Source of the DNA: a virus
Virus record (IMG/VR): IMGVR_UViG_3300031525_000821
Span: 1 to 35,206 of that record
Direction: 5' to 3' (one strand)
DNA length: 35,206 bases
This document shows positions 7,486 through 15,572 of the stretch, piece by piece. Numbering within the stretch: the first letter of the stretch is position 1; every line of letters starts with the position of its first letter. Both the position numbers and the translations under genes were made by a program. Below the pieces are notes generated by a model. That model saw only the letters and a program-made list of their open reading frames with translations, ran no database searches and had not been told where the DNA came from.

Positions 7486-8475
7486 ATGCGGACGATTACG
7501 TGGACGGGTACGGCGGTGATCTTGGGTGTGGAGCGGCCCGTGGCGTTCCAGGGGCTTGGTTTGGCGCCCGGCGTGGCGGGAGGTACGTCGCCGTTGATGC
7601 TGGCCATCGGTGGGCTGTCGTCCGAAGAGGGTGCGGCGATCGTCGCCGCACTCGAGAAGATCCAGCCCGCGGAAGGGACGAAGACCTACAACTTCCGCGT
7701 CGAGATCCCTGGCGCCAAGCTGGACCAGACGCCCGTCATCCCCGGCGACGCACACAGGTCGTGGTGGGACGAGACGCCGAAGCCCGCCCCGGCTGCGGCG
7801 AAGCCGGCCGCGCCCGCTGCGACGACTCCGCCGGTCAAGACCGCGGTCCCCGCGACGGCCGCGGCGCAGCAGGCTGCACCCAAGCCGGCACCCGCGGCCG
7901 TCGCCCAGGCGCGCCCCGCCTCGACGCTAGCGGCCGTCGCTACGGCTGCGCCTCTCCCTGCCGCGAGGCCCGCGGCGGCTCCTGCGCCCGTGACAGTAAA
8001 CCGGCCTGCGCCTGCTGCGAAGCCTGCCGCGGCGAAGCCTGCACCCGCGGCAGCGGCTCCGCCGGCCGCGACTCGCCCGAAGCCCGCCGCGGCCCCCGCG
8101 CCGGTCGCGGCAATCGACCCGGCCGGACCCGACGAGGACGAAGAGGAGGCGCCCGAGGAACCCGATGGGACTGAGCCCGCGGCGGCGTCGGTTGACGACG
8201 ATCCGGTGGGCTTGTCCTCGACGCCGATCCCGCCAGAGCTATTGGCGGCGAACGCAATGCTCCGGGCGGTGGTGGTCTGGGTCATTCAGCACATGATCGA
8301 CACGACGGGTGAGCACCCCACGGAGGACCAGATCATCGCGGGCATCGAGGCCCTCCGGGGCAAGGTCCCGCTGGTGACGCGGACGGTTGCCGCGGACCTC
8401 GCGCGCCGTGTCCCGCTGGTTCTTCAGGTCATCGGCAACCTGGGCCCGGCGCCCCGCGCGGACGCCGCGCAGTAA
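7486..8475 (+). CDS. Hypothetical protein with long Pro/Ala-rich linker, 329 aa
   Basis: ATG 7486 with GAGGT at 7474-7478. Residues 1-95 form a compact domain (TWTGTAVILGVERPVAF at the start, WWDETPKP at its end). Residues about 97-210 are almost only Ala, Pro and Lys, followed by an acidic stretch (DEDEEEAPEEPDG) and a C-terminal helical domain of ~80 residues. This is a two-domain protein with a flexible tether. It sits directly before the DNA polymerase (five bases apart), so a replisome accessory or clamp-like tethering role is conceivable, but there is no motif to prove it. No signal peptide or membrane segment is present, which argues against a TonB-like protein. Confidence 0.7.
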   Translation: MRTITWTGTAVILGVERPVAFQGLGLAPGVAGGTSPLMLAIGGLSSEEGAAIVAALEKIQPAEGTKTYNFRVEIPGAKLDQTPVIPGDAHRSWWDETPKPAPAAAKPAAPAATTPPVKTAVPATAAAQQAAPKPAPAAVAQARPASTLAAVATAAPLPAARPAAAPAPVTVNRPAPAAKPAAAKPAPAAAAPPAATRPKPAAAPAPVAAIDPAGPDEDEEEAPEEPDGTEPAAASVDDDPVGLSSTPIPPELLAANAMLRAVVVWVIQHMIDTTGEHPTEDQIIAGIEALRGKVPLVTRTVAADLARRVPLVLQVIGNLGPAPRADAAQ

Positions 8476-8480
8476 CGCCC

Positions 8481-11400
8481 ATGCGCGACCTCCCGCTGTA
8501 TTCTGCCTTGCCGGTCGCGGCCATCGAGGCGGAGCCGTCGCTCGACCCCGACGACCGGTGCACCCGGTGCGAGCTGTCGGGGCTCCGCCGGGCGACGGAT
8601 CCGGAGACCGGGGAGGAGCGGGTTGAGCCTCGCGATGCGAAGCGGCCCGGCCGCGTTTGTTTGGGTTCGGACGGGGGCAAGAACCCCCGTCCGGGCGGTG
8701 TCTTGGTCGTGGTCGATACGGTGACGCAGGACGACGACCGGCCCCACCCGGCCGGTCGCGTGTTGTCTGGCGTTGCTGGCCACATGGTCCGCCCGTTGGT
8801 GTCGAGGTGGTATCCCGGGCCCGTGACGTACGCGGCGGCGACGCGGTGCCGGCCCTTTCACAAGCTCGCGGTCGAGCACGTGGAGGCCTGTCGCGGCTAC
8901 ATGGCCCGGACGCTGGAGGATGTCCGGCCGGAGCGCATTATCGCGATGGGGTCGCTCGCGGCGCGCTCGATCCTGGGTCGGTCGGTCCAGCCGAACAACG
9001 TCCGCACCGGGTACGCGTACTTGCTCGCCGGGCGCTACCGCGACCGACCCATCCCGGTCTACTTCGTCGGAGCGCCCAAGGGCGCGGTAGACAACCGGTT
9101 CCTGAAGACCCTGCTTGAACAGGACATCGAGTACGCGTTGACGCGGCCGCCGCCGCCGTTGCCACCCCTCGACGCGGTCGTGCGCGTGGTCGAGACCGCG
9201 GAGGACGCCGAGGCCGCGGTGGCGGAGATGAGCGCCGCGCCCTGGTGCTCGGTAGACGTGGAGAGCGCGGGGCAGTTGTTTGACCCGTCGTTCCGGCTTC
9301 TGTGCGTGACCGCGACCCCGGAGCGAGAAGACGAAGCCTTGTCGGAGGATACGTGGACGTGGGACGAGGCCGCGTTGGCGAACCCGGCGACGCGCGCGCC
9401 CCTGGCGCGTTACCTTGCGGACCCTCGCGCACGAAAGTGCGGCGCGAATGTCAAATTCGACCGGTCGGCGCTTGTGACGAATGGGTTCGCGGTCGCGGGG
9501 GTCGACGGCGACGTGCGGCTGTGGCGCAAGTTGCTCGAGGCCGAGGCGCCCGCCGACCTCGCGACGATGGTTGAGTTGGTCGGGATGGGCGGCATGAAGG
9601 ACGAGCAGAAGTTGGCCGAGGCCCCGGCGGTCGACCGGATCACGTTCGGCGTCCACACGGAGCGCCGGTTGGCGAAGGCGAAGGAAGCCGACAAGAAGGT
9701 TGGCAAGCTGTCCGCCAAGGCCGCGGACGGGCTCGCGGCGCTCGCCGACCTCGACGCGCGTCTCCCGCACATCGCCGCGCTCGTTCGGGACGCGGGCGTT
9801 GAGTCGGGCGCTTGGGCCAAGGCGGTCGTACCGGACGACACGCTGCTCGCGTACAACGGTCGAGACGGTGTGGGGACGCGGCGTCTGTTGGCGCGGCTTC
9901 CGCGTGACCTAGCGATCAATCCACAGATCGACCGTATCCGGCGGCTCGTCGTAGACCGTGCCGCGCGCGCTGTGGCTCGGCTTGAGGAGTGGGGGGTCCC
10001 GGTCGACATGAACGCGCTCCGAGCCTTCGACGCGCACTGCACGCTATCGTTGCGCGTGACGCGTGAGAGGCTCGATGCGGAGGTGGGCGTGGATCTCAAC
10101 CCCGGGTCGCCGCAGCAGCTAGCCGAGTTGTTGTATCGAAAGCTTGGGTTCAAGCCGACCAAGCTCACCGCGGGCGGACAGCCATCGGTCGACGAAGAGG
10201 TCTTGGAGAAGCTGCGCGGTAAGCACCCGGTGGTGGACCTCGTGCTGGATCACCGAAAGTACGCAGGACTGCGCTCTAAGTACGCAGGAGGCATGATCCC
10301 GCATGTCCGACCTGACGGCCGCGTTCATTGCTCGATTCTACTCGATGGAGCAGCGTCGGGTCGTGCGTCTATCAAGGATCCCCCGCTACAGCAGATCCCT
10401 AGCAATAAGCGCGACCCTTTGTACGGCAAGATGGCGCGCGACGTCTTCGCGCCTGTGTTTGGTTTCCTTTTCCTACAGGCCGACTACAAGCAAGCAGAGT
10501 TCCGGGTGGCCGCGATGTTGTCTCAGGATCCTGTCATGATGGCTGACATCGCGGCGGGGTTGGACCCACATCTGGCGACGGCGAAGTTCATCTCGCGCGT
10601 GGCTTGGGGTATCTCGCCCGACGAGGTCACGGACGAGCACCGATCCCAGACAAAGTCTGTTGTCTTCGGCGTGTTGTACGGGAAAACAGCGGGGTCTCTT
10701 GCCGCGATGTTCGGTTGTTCGAGAGAACAGGCGCAGAAGATCGTGGATGCCGTAATGGGCCGCTACAAGGTCCTGGCCCGGTGGATCAAGACGAACCTCC
10801 GAGAGGCTCAGAATACTGGGTATGTCTGGACTCAGTGGGCAGGAGAGCCCGCGCGTCGTCGGCCGCTGTTCGACCTTGGCCTGCGCGGCGATCAGAACGA
10901 GGGGCGGCGAGTTCACGCGGCTAACGCCGCCACCAACTGCCTCGACGCCGAGACGGAGGCGCTTACGCGTCGCGGTTGGGTCCGCGGGTTTGATCTCCGT
11001 CCCGACGACGTCATCTTGACCAAAAACGCTGCGACCGGCGCGTTGGAATGGGAGACCATGACCGACCTTCGCCTCTTTCCCGACTATGAGGGCCCCGTTG
11101 TTGAATTCAAGTCGAGGAGCTTCAGCGCGGTTTCCACCCCCAACCACCGATGGCTCGTTGAGACCAAGTCGCGCCAGCCTGGGCGTCGAACGTGCGAGCG
11201 GACTACTCGTACGCTCTCTCCGTGGGGAGATGACCGCATCCACCGGACGGGCGAGTACCGCCCCGACGTCGACAGCGTCTTGACGCCGGACGAAGCGGAG
11301 CTTCTTGGGTGGTTCGTCACGGACGGTTCGATCAGGAAGGCCCATACGGTCGCTGGAAAGCAGAAGAACCGCAGGTATTCCACGACGAGCGCGAGGGCGC

Positions 11401-12248
11401 TCATCCACCAGAGCGGGACCGCGAACGCGGCTAACTGCTCCCGCATCGACGCGCTTCTAGCTCGCGCGGCTCCCAGCGAAACTACTCGTAGGTCGCTGAA
11501 GAATGGGATGGTCGTGTGGAACCTCGGTCGTCGCCTATCGACGCTTCTTATTGGGCTATGCCCAACAAGGACTCTCATGTTGGGGGCCATGCTCCGCCTC
11601 AATCGGCCCGCGCTTGACCGGCTGCACGAGGCAATGGTCCTTGGCGACCGGCATAAGCGGGGCATCTGCACGGGTCGGCGCGAGCAGGCCGAGGCGTTTC
11701 AGATCCTCTGTACACTCACCGGCGCGCACGCGTCCGTTACGTACCGAGACATGAGCCGATACAAGCTAAAGAAGTACCCAAGCATGGGGAACATCCCCGT
11801 GACCGAGGGGTGCTGGTTGTCGGACACGTTGAACCGGAAGACTGTCCAGGTCACTGCGGGCCAGCGCCGCGAGGTCGTGGCGCGCGTCCCGGTGTGGTGC
11901 CCTGTCGTGCCTAACACGTTCTTCGTCGCGCGCCGGAGTGACCACGTGTTCATCACGGGAAACTCGCCCATTCAAGGAGGGGCGAACGAGTTCCAGCTCG
12001 CGAGCCTCGTAGAGGCCGTCGAGTGGATCGAGGTTGAGGGCATCGAGCGGGACGTGAAGCTCCTGCTGCCCGTTCACGATTCGCTCCTGTTCGAGGTAAG
12101 AGCCGATATGGTGAACGACGTTGCCAGGAAAGTGCGTCAGATCATGACGAGCCACGATAGCGGTGGCGTCGCGATGGATGTTGACTGTGAAGTTGGGCCC
12201 GCGTGGGGCTCGCTCTCGAAGTGGAAGGACCCCGATGTTGTCGCGTGA
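8481..12248 (+). CDS. DNA polymerase, family A, with UDG-like N-terminal domain and intein
   Basis: 1255 codons including a 342-residue intein. Residues ~25-220 resemble the uracil-DNA glycosylase superfamily (Cys motif CTRC, GRVLSGVAGHMVRPLV, AAATRCRP, IIAMGSLAARSILG) but the usual GExPG loop is replaced. The 3'-5' exonuclease follows: Exo I VDVESAG (Asp 259), Exo II ANVKFD, Exo III YNGRDGVGT. Polymerase motifs are motif A ADYKQAEFRV (Asp 668), motif B RSQTKSVVFGVLYGK with Arg, Lys, Phe and Tyr conserved, and motif C PVHDSLLFEV (His 1199, Asp 1200). A UDG-like extension on PolA is known from phage SPO1. This is the probable replicative polymerase with proofreading, active after intein splicing. 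Confidence 0.92.
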   Translation: MRDLPLYSALPVAAIEAEPSLDPDDRCTRCELSGLRRATDPETGEERVEPRDAKRPGRVCLGSDGGKNPRPGGVLVVVDTVTQDDDRPHPAGRVLSGVAGHMVRPLVSRWYPGPVTYAAATRCRPFHKLAVEHVEACRGYMARTLEDVRPERIIAMGSLAARSILGRSVQPNNVRTGYAYLLAGRYRDRPIPVYFVGAPKGAVDNRFLKTLLEQDIEYALTRPPPPLPPLDAVVRVVETAEDAEAAVAEMSAAPWCSVDVESAGQLFDPSFRLLCVTATPEREDEALSEDTWTWDEAALANPATRAPLARYLADPRARKCGANVKFDRSALVTNGFAVAGVDGDVRLWRKLLEAEAPADLATMVELVGMGGMKDEQKLAEAPAVDRITFGVHTERRLAKAKEADKKVGKLSAKAADGLAALADLDARLPHIAALVRDAGVESGAWAKAVVPDDTLLAYNGRDGVGTRRLLARLPRDLAINPQIDRIRRLVVDRAARAVARLEEWGVPVDMNALRAFDAHCTLSLRVTRERLDAEVGVDLNPGSPQQLAELLYRKLGFKPTKLTAGGQPSVDEEVLEKLRGKHPVVDLVLDHRKYAGLRSKYAGGMIPHVRPDGRVHCSILLDGAASGRASIKDPPLQQIPSNKRDPLYGKMARDVFAPVFGFLFLQADYKQAEFRVAAMLSQDPVMMADIAAGLDPHLATAKFISRVAWGISPDEVTDEHRSQTKSVVFGVLYGKTAGSLAAMFGCSREQAQKIVDAVMGRYKVLARWIKTNLREAQNTGYVWTQWAGEPARRRPLFDLGLRGDQNEGRRVHAANAATNCLDAETEALTRRGWVRGFDLRPDDVILTKNAATGALEWETMTDLRLFPDYEGPVVEFKSRSFSAVSTPNHRWLVETKSRQPGRRTCERTTRTLSPWGDDRIHRTGEYRPDVDSVLTPDEAELLGWFVTDGSIRKAHTVAGKQKNRRYSTTSARALIHQSGTANAANCSRIDALLARAAPSETTRRSLKNGMVVWNLGRRLSTLLIGLCPTRTLMLGAMLRLNRPALDRLHEAMVLGDRHKRGICTGRREQAEAFQILCTLTGAHASVTYRDMSRYKLKKYPSMGNIPVTEGCWLSDTLNRKTVQVTAGQRREVVARVPVWCPVVPNTFFVARRSDHVFITGNSPIQGGANEFQLASLVEAVEWIEVEGIERDVKLLLPVHDSLLFEVRADMVNDVARKVRQIMTSHDSGGVAMDVDCEVGPAWGSLSKWKDPDVVA
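10938..11963 (+). mobile_element. Intein with LAGLIDADG-type homing endonuclease, in the polymerase gene
   Basis: Residues 820-1161 of the polymerase. The first residue is Cys 820 (CLDAETEALTRRGW, block A); block B is VSTPNHRWLV; the end is VFITGN with Ser as +1 residue (block G). The usual penultimate His is Gly here, a known variation. A dodecapeptide-like ELLGWFVTDGSI and a second LHEAMVLGDRHK indicate a LAGLIDADG (DOD) endonuclease; the second motif has Arg where Gly is usual. The exteins rejoin as NAATN-SPIQGGANEF, a conserved PolA segment near the active site. Splicing is expected because the ends are intact; endonuclease activity is uncertain. Confidence 0.9.
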
Positions 12249-12447
12249 CCCGTACCAACCGAGCGCCGAGCGCATCGCGCTCGTGGACGCGCTGCGCGCG
12301 ACCTTGATGCGGCTGCTCCCGGCCCTCGGGCCGTCCGCGGCCGACGCGGGGGCATGCTTCCTGGTGCGCCGCCTCATCGTGGACAACCGCCGCACCGCAC
12401 GCACGGTACGGAACGAGCGCGTCGCGTACGAAGGAGCTGTCTCATGA
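12235..12447 (+). CDS. Hypothetical small protein, 70 aa
   Basis: ATG 12235 lies inside the polymerase gene end (14-base overlap), and the stop overlaps the next start (ATGA at 12444). The product is Arg-rich and predicted helical (ALRATLMRLLPALG, then RRLIVDNRRTARTVRNERV). No family was recognised. Position between polymerase and SSB genes suggests a replication accessory; nothing else supports it. Confidence 0.6.
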   Translation: MLSRDPYQPSAERIALVDALRATLMRLLPALGPSAADAGACFLVRRLIVDNRRTARTVRNERVAYEGAVS

Positions 12448-12989
12448 GCGAGGCCGACGAATACCTCGCCGCCGCGGGCGATTACGGCAGCGAGCACCTG
12501 GCGCTCGATCCCGAGGCGCTCGACCCCGAGCCGGACGCTGGAGAGACCCAGATCCTGGAGGAGGAACTGGCGATCCGCGATCGGCTCCGGGTCGACCCGA
12601 GCAGCCTCGACGACGACCTCGCGCGGTGCGCCGGGGACATCGCGTACGCCGGCAGTCGGCAGGCGCGCGCGACGCTCCAGCAAGGCCGCGCGAAGATTCG
12701 GGCCAAGAAGACCAGGGCGATCGTCTATCTCCAATGCAAGGAAACCGCGACCGACACGTACGGAGCCCGCGGCGCGACCGTCGACGTGATCAACGCCCTG
12801 GTGGACCAAGACCCCCGGTACCTCGACGCCGCCGAGGACGAGGTCGTGGCGGACGCGACGCTCACGGTGGCCAAGACCAACGTACAGGCCGCGTTGGCTC
12901 GCAAGGACATGGTGGTCCAGGTCGCGTCGTCCCTGCGCGCCGAGATCGCGCGCGACGGTTACGTCGTGGAACGCCCGAAAAGAGCATAA
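12444..12989 (+). CDS. Hypothetical acidic helical protein, 181 aa
   Basis: ATG 12444 overlaps the previous stop; AAGGAG 12430-12435 is its Shine-Dalgarno. The N-terminal ~60 residues are very acidic (Asp/Glu repeats such as EALDPEPDAGETQ), and the rest is helical and basic, with KTRAIVYLQCKET and AATVDVINALVDQD-like segments. No motif was recognised. It directly precedes the SSB leader. An accessory role in recombination or SSB loading is a guess from position only. Confidence 0.65.
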   Translation: MSEADEYLAAAGDYGSEHLALDPEALDPEPDAGETQILEEELAIRDRLRVDPSSLDDDLARCAGDIAYAGSRQARATLQQGRAKIRAKKTRAIVYLQCKETATDTYGARGATVDVINALVDQDPRYLDAAEDEVVADATLTVAKTNVQAALARKDMVVQVASSLRAEIARDGYVVERPKRA

Positions 12990-13100
12990 CGCGCTACCAA
13001 ACGAGCCCAACATCAACTACAGTTTTCCTCGCGGTCGGGCCCTCGGGCTCCTCTCGCAAACTCGTCTGAATCTGCAACCGCTAACGAAAGAAGCAACGTC
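12990..13100 (+). promoter_or_regulatory. Leader of the SSB gene, possible promoter
   Basis: A 111-base gap that is less GC-rich than its surroundings, in an operon where most genes overlap. TACAGT at 13017-13022 could be a -10 element, but the -35 region is weak. GAAAGAAG (13087-13094) may be the Shine-Dalgarno. A separate promoter would let the SSB be made in excess, as stoichiometric SSBs require; this is inference. Confidence 0.3.
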
Positions 13101-14003
13101 ATGCCTACGTCGAATCAACGCACCGCGGCCCCGAAGTCGAGCTTGCTCGACTACGAGGAGTGGAAGCCCGAAGACGCCATCGGGAGCGCCCAGGAAGTCG
13201 CGGCGGCTTCCGAGTCGGGCAACTTCTGGAAGCCCAAGGCGGGCGAGAACGTCATCCGGATCCTGCCCGGGCGGCGGGACCTCCATCGCACGCCGCTCGT
13301 GCCGACCTGGAGCCATTATGTTGAGATCGCCGGGGAGGAGCGGGGCGTTTCGTTCCTATGCCCGAGAAAGCACAAGGCTGGACACGCGTGCCCGGGGTGC
13401 ATGCGGCTCGAGGAGCTTCGCGGCACGGGCAACCCCGCGGATTACAAGGCCGCGGCCAGCTTCCTCCCCAAGCTGCGCGTCTACGCGAACGTCATCGACC
13501 GGCGCGATCCCGGTGTCGGGCCCCAGACGTTCGCGTTCGGCAAGACCGTGTACGACCCGCTGATGTCTTACCGGTCTTCGGACCCCGCGATCGACATCCC
13601 GTTCACGAACCCGGACGACACCGGCTGCGACGTCGTGATCGTGAAGAAGGGCGAGGGCAAGCAGACCGAGTACAGCGTCCGGCTGGCCAAGGCGTTCAGC
13701 GCGCTGTCGCACGACGACGAGCAGGCGCTGGCGTGGCTCGAGGCCATGCGGGACCTGCGCAAGGAGACCCGGATCCTGTCGACCCAGGACATCTGGGCGA
13801 AGCTCACCGGGGACGATGGCGGCGGTCAGGGTCACGGCGGCGGTCGCCCCGCACCCGCGGGGGGTCGCGCTCTCGGTGGCGGCGGTCGTCCGGCGGCCGC
13901 GGGCGGGTCGGCCGTCCGGGGCGTGGGTGTCGCGCGCCCGCGGTCGGTCTCGGACGACATGGGGTACGGCCCCGCGGACGAGGAACTCGACCCCGCGGAT
14001 TGA
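13101..14003 (+). CDS. Single-stranded DNA-binding protein, T4 gp32-like
   Basis: 300 aa from ATG 13101. The gp32 pattern is visible: GNFWKPKAGENVIRILPG (40-57), a zinc site with Cys 87, His 91 or 95, Cys 97 and Cys 100 (CPGC), and DTGCDVVIVKKGEG in the OB-fold core. A Gly/Arg/Ala-rich linker (about 235-280) leads to an acidic C-terminal tail (EELDPAD), the part that recruits partner proteins. It should coat single-stranded DNA at forks and recombination sites. It has its own leader and a terminator-like hairpin, and is followed by SbcD/SbcC, so it forms a separate unit between the replication and recombination genes. Confidence 0.85.
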   Translation: MPTSNQRTAAPKSSLLDYEEWKPEDAIGSAQEVAAASESGNFWKPKAGENVIRILPGRRDLHRTPLVPTWSHYVEIAGEERGVSFLCPRKHKAGHACPGCMRLEELRGTGNPADYKAAASFLPKLRVYANVIDRRDPGVGPQTFAFGKTVYDPLMSYRSSDPAIDIPFTNPDDTGCDVVIVKKGEGKQTEYSVRLAKAFSALSHDDEQALAWLEAMRDLRKETRILSTQDIWAKLTGDDGGGQGHGGGRPAPAGGRALGGGGRPAAAGGSAVRGVGVARPRSVSDDMGYGPADEELDPAD

Positions 14004-14018
14004 GAAGCTTGGTGGGCA

Positions 14019-14039
14019 GGCCCGGGTAAGAGCCGGGCC
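14019..14039 (+). terminator. Terminator-like hairpin after the SSB gene
   Basis: GGCCCGG 14019-14025 and CCGGGCC 14033-14039 form a perfect 7-bp stem with loop GTAAGAG, followed by CGTCCTTTGG. It lies 16 bases after the SSB stop. The T-run is only three bases, so termination may be partial. Confidence 0.5.
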
Positions 14040-14070
14040 CGTCCTTTGGTGAAACGCCGACCAAGGCGTC

Positions 14071-14125
14071 CCGTCTGGGTGCGCGCGCCCGTTGCTCTCC
14101 TCTTGCCAGACGGAGCGACGGGCGC
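14071..14125 (+). promoter_or_regulatory. Two interlocking inverted repeats in the leader of sbcD
   Basis: CCGTCTGG 14071-14078 pairs with CCAGACGG 14106-14113. GCGCCCGTTGCTC 14085-14097 pairs with GAGCGACGGGCGC 14113-14125 with one mismatch. The arms interleave and share base 14113, so the two stems can hardly coexist and would be alternative folds of the leader RNA. The 178-base gap (14004-14181) otherwise holds the terminator-like hairpin and AAGGAG 14167-14172. An attenuator or RNA switch is possible; no trigger is evident. Confidence 0.4.
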
Positions 14126-14181
14126 ATCCCTTCCCGCACCTCGGCGGGCGCCGCCAGCGGTCTTGCAAGGAGTGTTGAAGC

Positions 14182-15303
14182 GTGAAAGTTGCTCTCGTAG
14201 CGGACTGCCACGTGGCCTCGCACAAGCGGCTTGGCGGCGACCGCGTCGCGAGCCTGAACGAGCGCTGTCGGCGCACGCTCGACGTCTTCACGCGAGCGGT
14301 CGAGCGTAGCCTTGAACTGGACTGCGCGGCCTTCGTCGTGCTGGGTGACCTTCTGGACTCGCAGCGGCCGGAGCCGCAGATCCTCGCGGCGATCCAGACC
14401 GCGCTCGCGCCCGCGAAGGCCGCGGGCATGGCGGTCTACCTCCTGGTGGGCAATCACGACCAGGTGAGCGACCAGCCGGGGGACCACGCGCTCGGCCCCC
14501 TCGCGCCGTTCGCGACGATCGTGGACCGTCCGACGATCATTCATGTGGACGGCCGTGCGCGCCCCTCGGGCTTGCTCGGTCTCGTCCCCTTCCGGACGGG
14601 CGCCGCGGATGCTTGGCTGCCCGAGACGCTACAGGGCTTCAACGCGCGCGTAGGCTCAACGAAGGCGCACCGGCTCTTGGGCGTTCACCTCGGCGTACGG
14701 GACAGCGCGACCGCGCCCTGGTTGAAGACCTCGACGGACGCGATTGACGTTGAGGTCTTGGCCGCGGCGGCGCGGGACGCAGGGTTTGGATCGGTCGCGG
14801 CGGGCAACTGGCACAACCGGCGTAGCTGGACCGTCGATGGCGTCGAAGTGCTTCAGGTCGGCGCGCTGGTGCCTACGGGGTGGGACAACCCCAACGTGGC
14901 CCCGTACGGGTCTGACCCGTACGGGACGCTGGCGGTCTGGGAGGACGGCGTGTTCTCGAACGAGGTGCTGCCGGGCCCGCGGTTTGTCCTGACGGACGCC
15001 GCGGGGCTCTCCGAAGCCGTGCGTTGGGCCGAGCAGCGCGGCCATACCCTCTACGCGCAGGTCAAGGCGCCGCCCGAGAGCCTCGCGGCCGCGGTCGCGG
15101 CGCTCGAGGCATCGGGGGTCGCGGGTGAGGTCGTGGTCGATGGTAAGGCCGTGGAGGCGAAGGCACGCGAGGCCGCGGAGGCCGCGAGCAGCTCCAAGAC
15201 CGTCGAGGCCGCGTTGGCCGCGTATCTCGACCGGTTTCCTTTGGAGCCCGGGGTAAGTAAGGAAGCGCTGGACGAAGCCGTGCGCGGCTACCTCGCGCGC
15301 TGA
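14182..15303 (+). CDS. sbcD: SbcD/Mre11-like DNA nuclease (gp47-like)
   Basis: 373 aa from GTG 14182, with AAGGAG nine bases upstream. Calcineurin-type phosphoesterase motifs run in order: VADCH (Asp 8, His 10), VLGDLLD (Asp 56), VGNHD (90-92), GVHLG near 170, and GNWH near 209-211. These residues bind two metal ions (usually Mn) in Mre11/SbcD. The C-terminal ~110 residues are Ala/Glu-rich helices expected to contact SbcC. With SbcC it should process double-strand ends and hairpins during recombination-dependent replication, as gp46/gp47 do in T4. The SbcC gene follows after one small gene. Confidence 0.85.
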   Translation: MKVALVADCHVASHKRLGGDRVASLNERCRRTLDVFTRAVERSLELDCAAFVVLGDLLDSQRPEPQILAAIQTALAPAKAAGMAVYLLVGNHDQVSDQPGDHALGPLAPFATIVDRPTIIHVDGRARPSGLLGLVPFRTGAADAWLPETLQGFNARVGSTKAHRLLGVHLGVRDSATAPWLKTSTDAIDVEVLAAAARDAGFGSVAAGNWHNRRSWTVDGVEVLQVGALVPTGWDNPNVAPYGSDPYGTLAVWEDGVFSNEVLPGPRFVLTDAAGLSEAVRWAEQRGHTLYAQVKAPPESLAAAVAALEASGVAGEVVVDGKAVEAKAREAAEAASSSKTVEAALAAYLDRFPLEPGVSKEALDEAVRGYLAR

Positions 15304-15317
15304 AAGGGTCAACGACG

Positions 15318-15572
15318 ATGAACTGGGAACGGGCTCGACTGATCGCGAAGGACTTGTTTCCCCGACGGCGGCCGGTCCGGATGGGCTTGGTTGAGCGGCG
15401 CGGGGATCTCCTGGTCTTGAGCGTCGAGGGCAGCGAGGACGTGTTGGTGCTGTACGGCGAGGGGCTTCAGGGTGTCCTGGAGGGCGCGGCGGCGGCCCGC
15501 GACTGTGTGGTCGTGCGCGAGAGTGAGCTGCCCGGCTTCTTCGGCCACGTAGGGCAGAAGCTTCCTGCATGA
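15318..15572 (+). CDS. Hypothetical small protein between sbcD and sbcC, 84 aa
   Basis: ATG 15318; the stop overlaps the SbcC start (ATGA at 15569). AAAGGGT after the preceding stop serves as Shine-Dalgarno. The sequence looks like a small alpha/beta domain (RRGDLLVLSVEGSEDVLVLY, then ELPGFFGHV). No motif recognised. Insertion between the two subunits of a nuclease complex suggests a regulator or accessory (T4 has small genes in the same place), but this is context only. Confidence 0.65.
   Translation: MNWERARLIAKDLFPRRRPVRMGLVERRGDLLVLSVEGSEDVLVLYGEGLQGVLEGAAAARDCVVVRESELPGFFGHVGQKLPA

Noticed and set aside
7686-8285. 199-codon minus-strand frame rich in Ala and Gly
   Set aside because: It is the antisense of the Pro/Ala-rich linker codons; no start signal or motif.
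8424-9770. 448-codon minus-strand frame opposite the polymerase
   Set aside because: Antisense shadow of a clearly identified gene with Arg-rich, motif-free sequence.
14071-14125. H-type pseudoknot in the SbcD leader
   Set aside because: The strand order is right for a pseudoknot, but there is no third loop and the stems share a base, so alternative hairpins are more likely.
14046-14309. 87-codon plus-strand frame over the SbcD leader
   Set aside because: It overlaps the SbcD gene by 128 bases in another frame, and its sequence is Arg/Pro-rich. The structured leader explains the stretch better.
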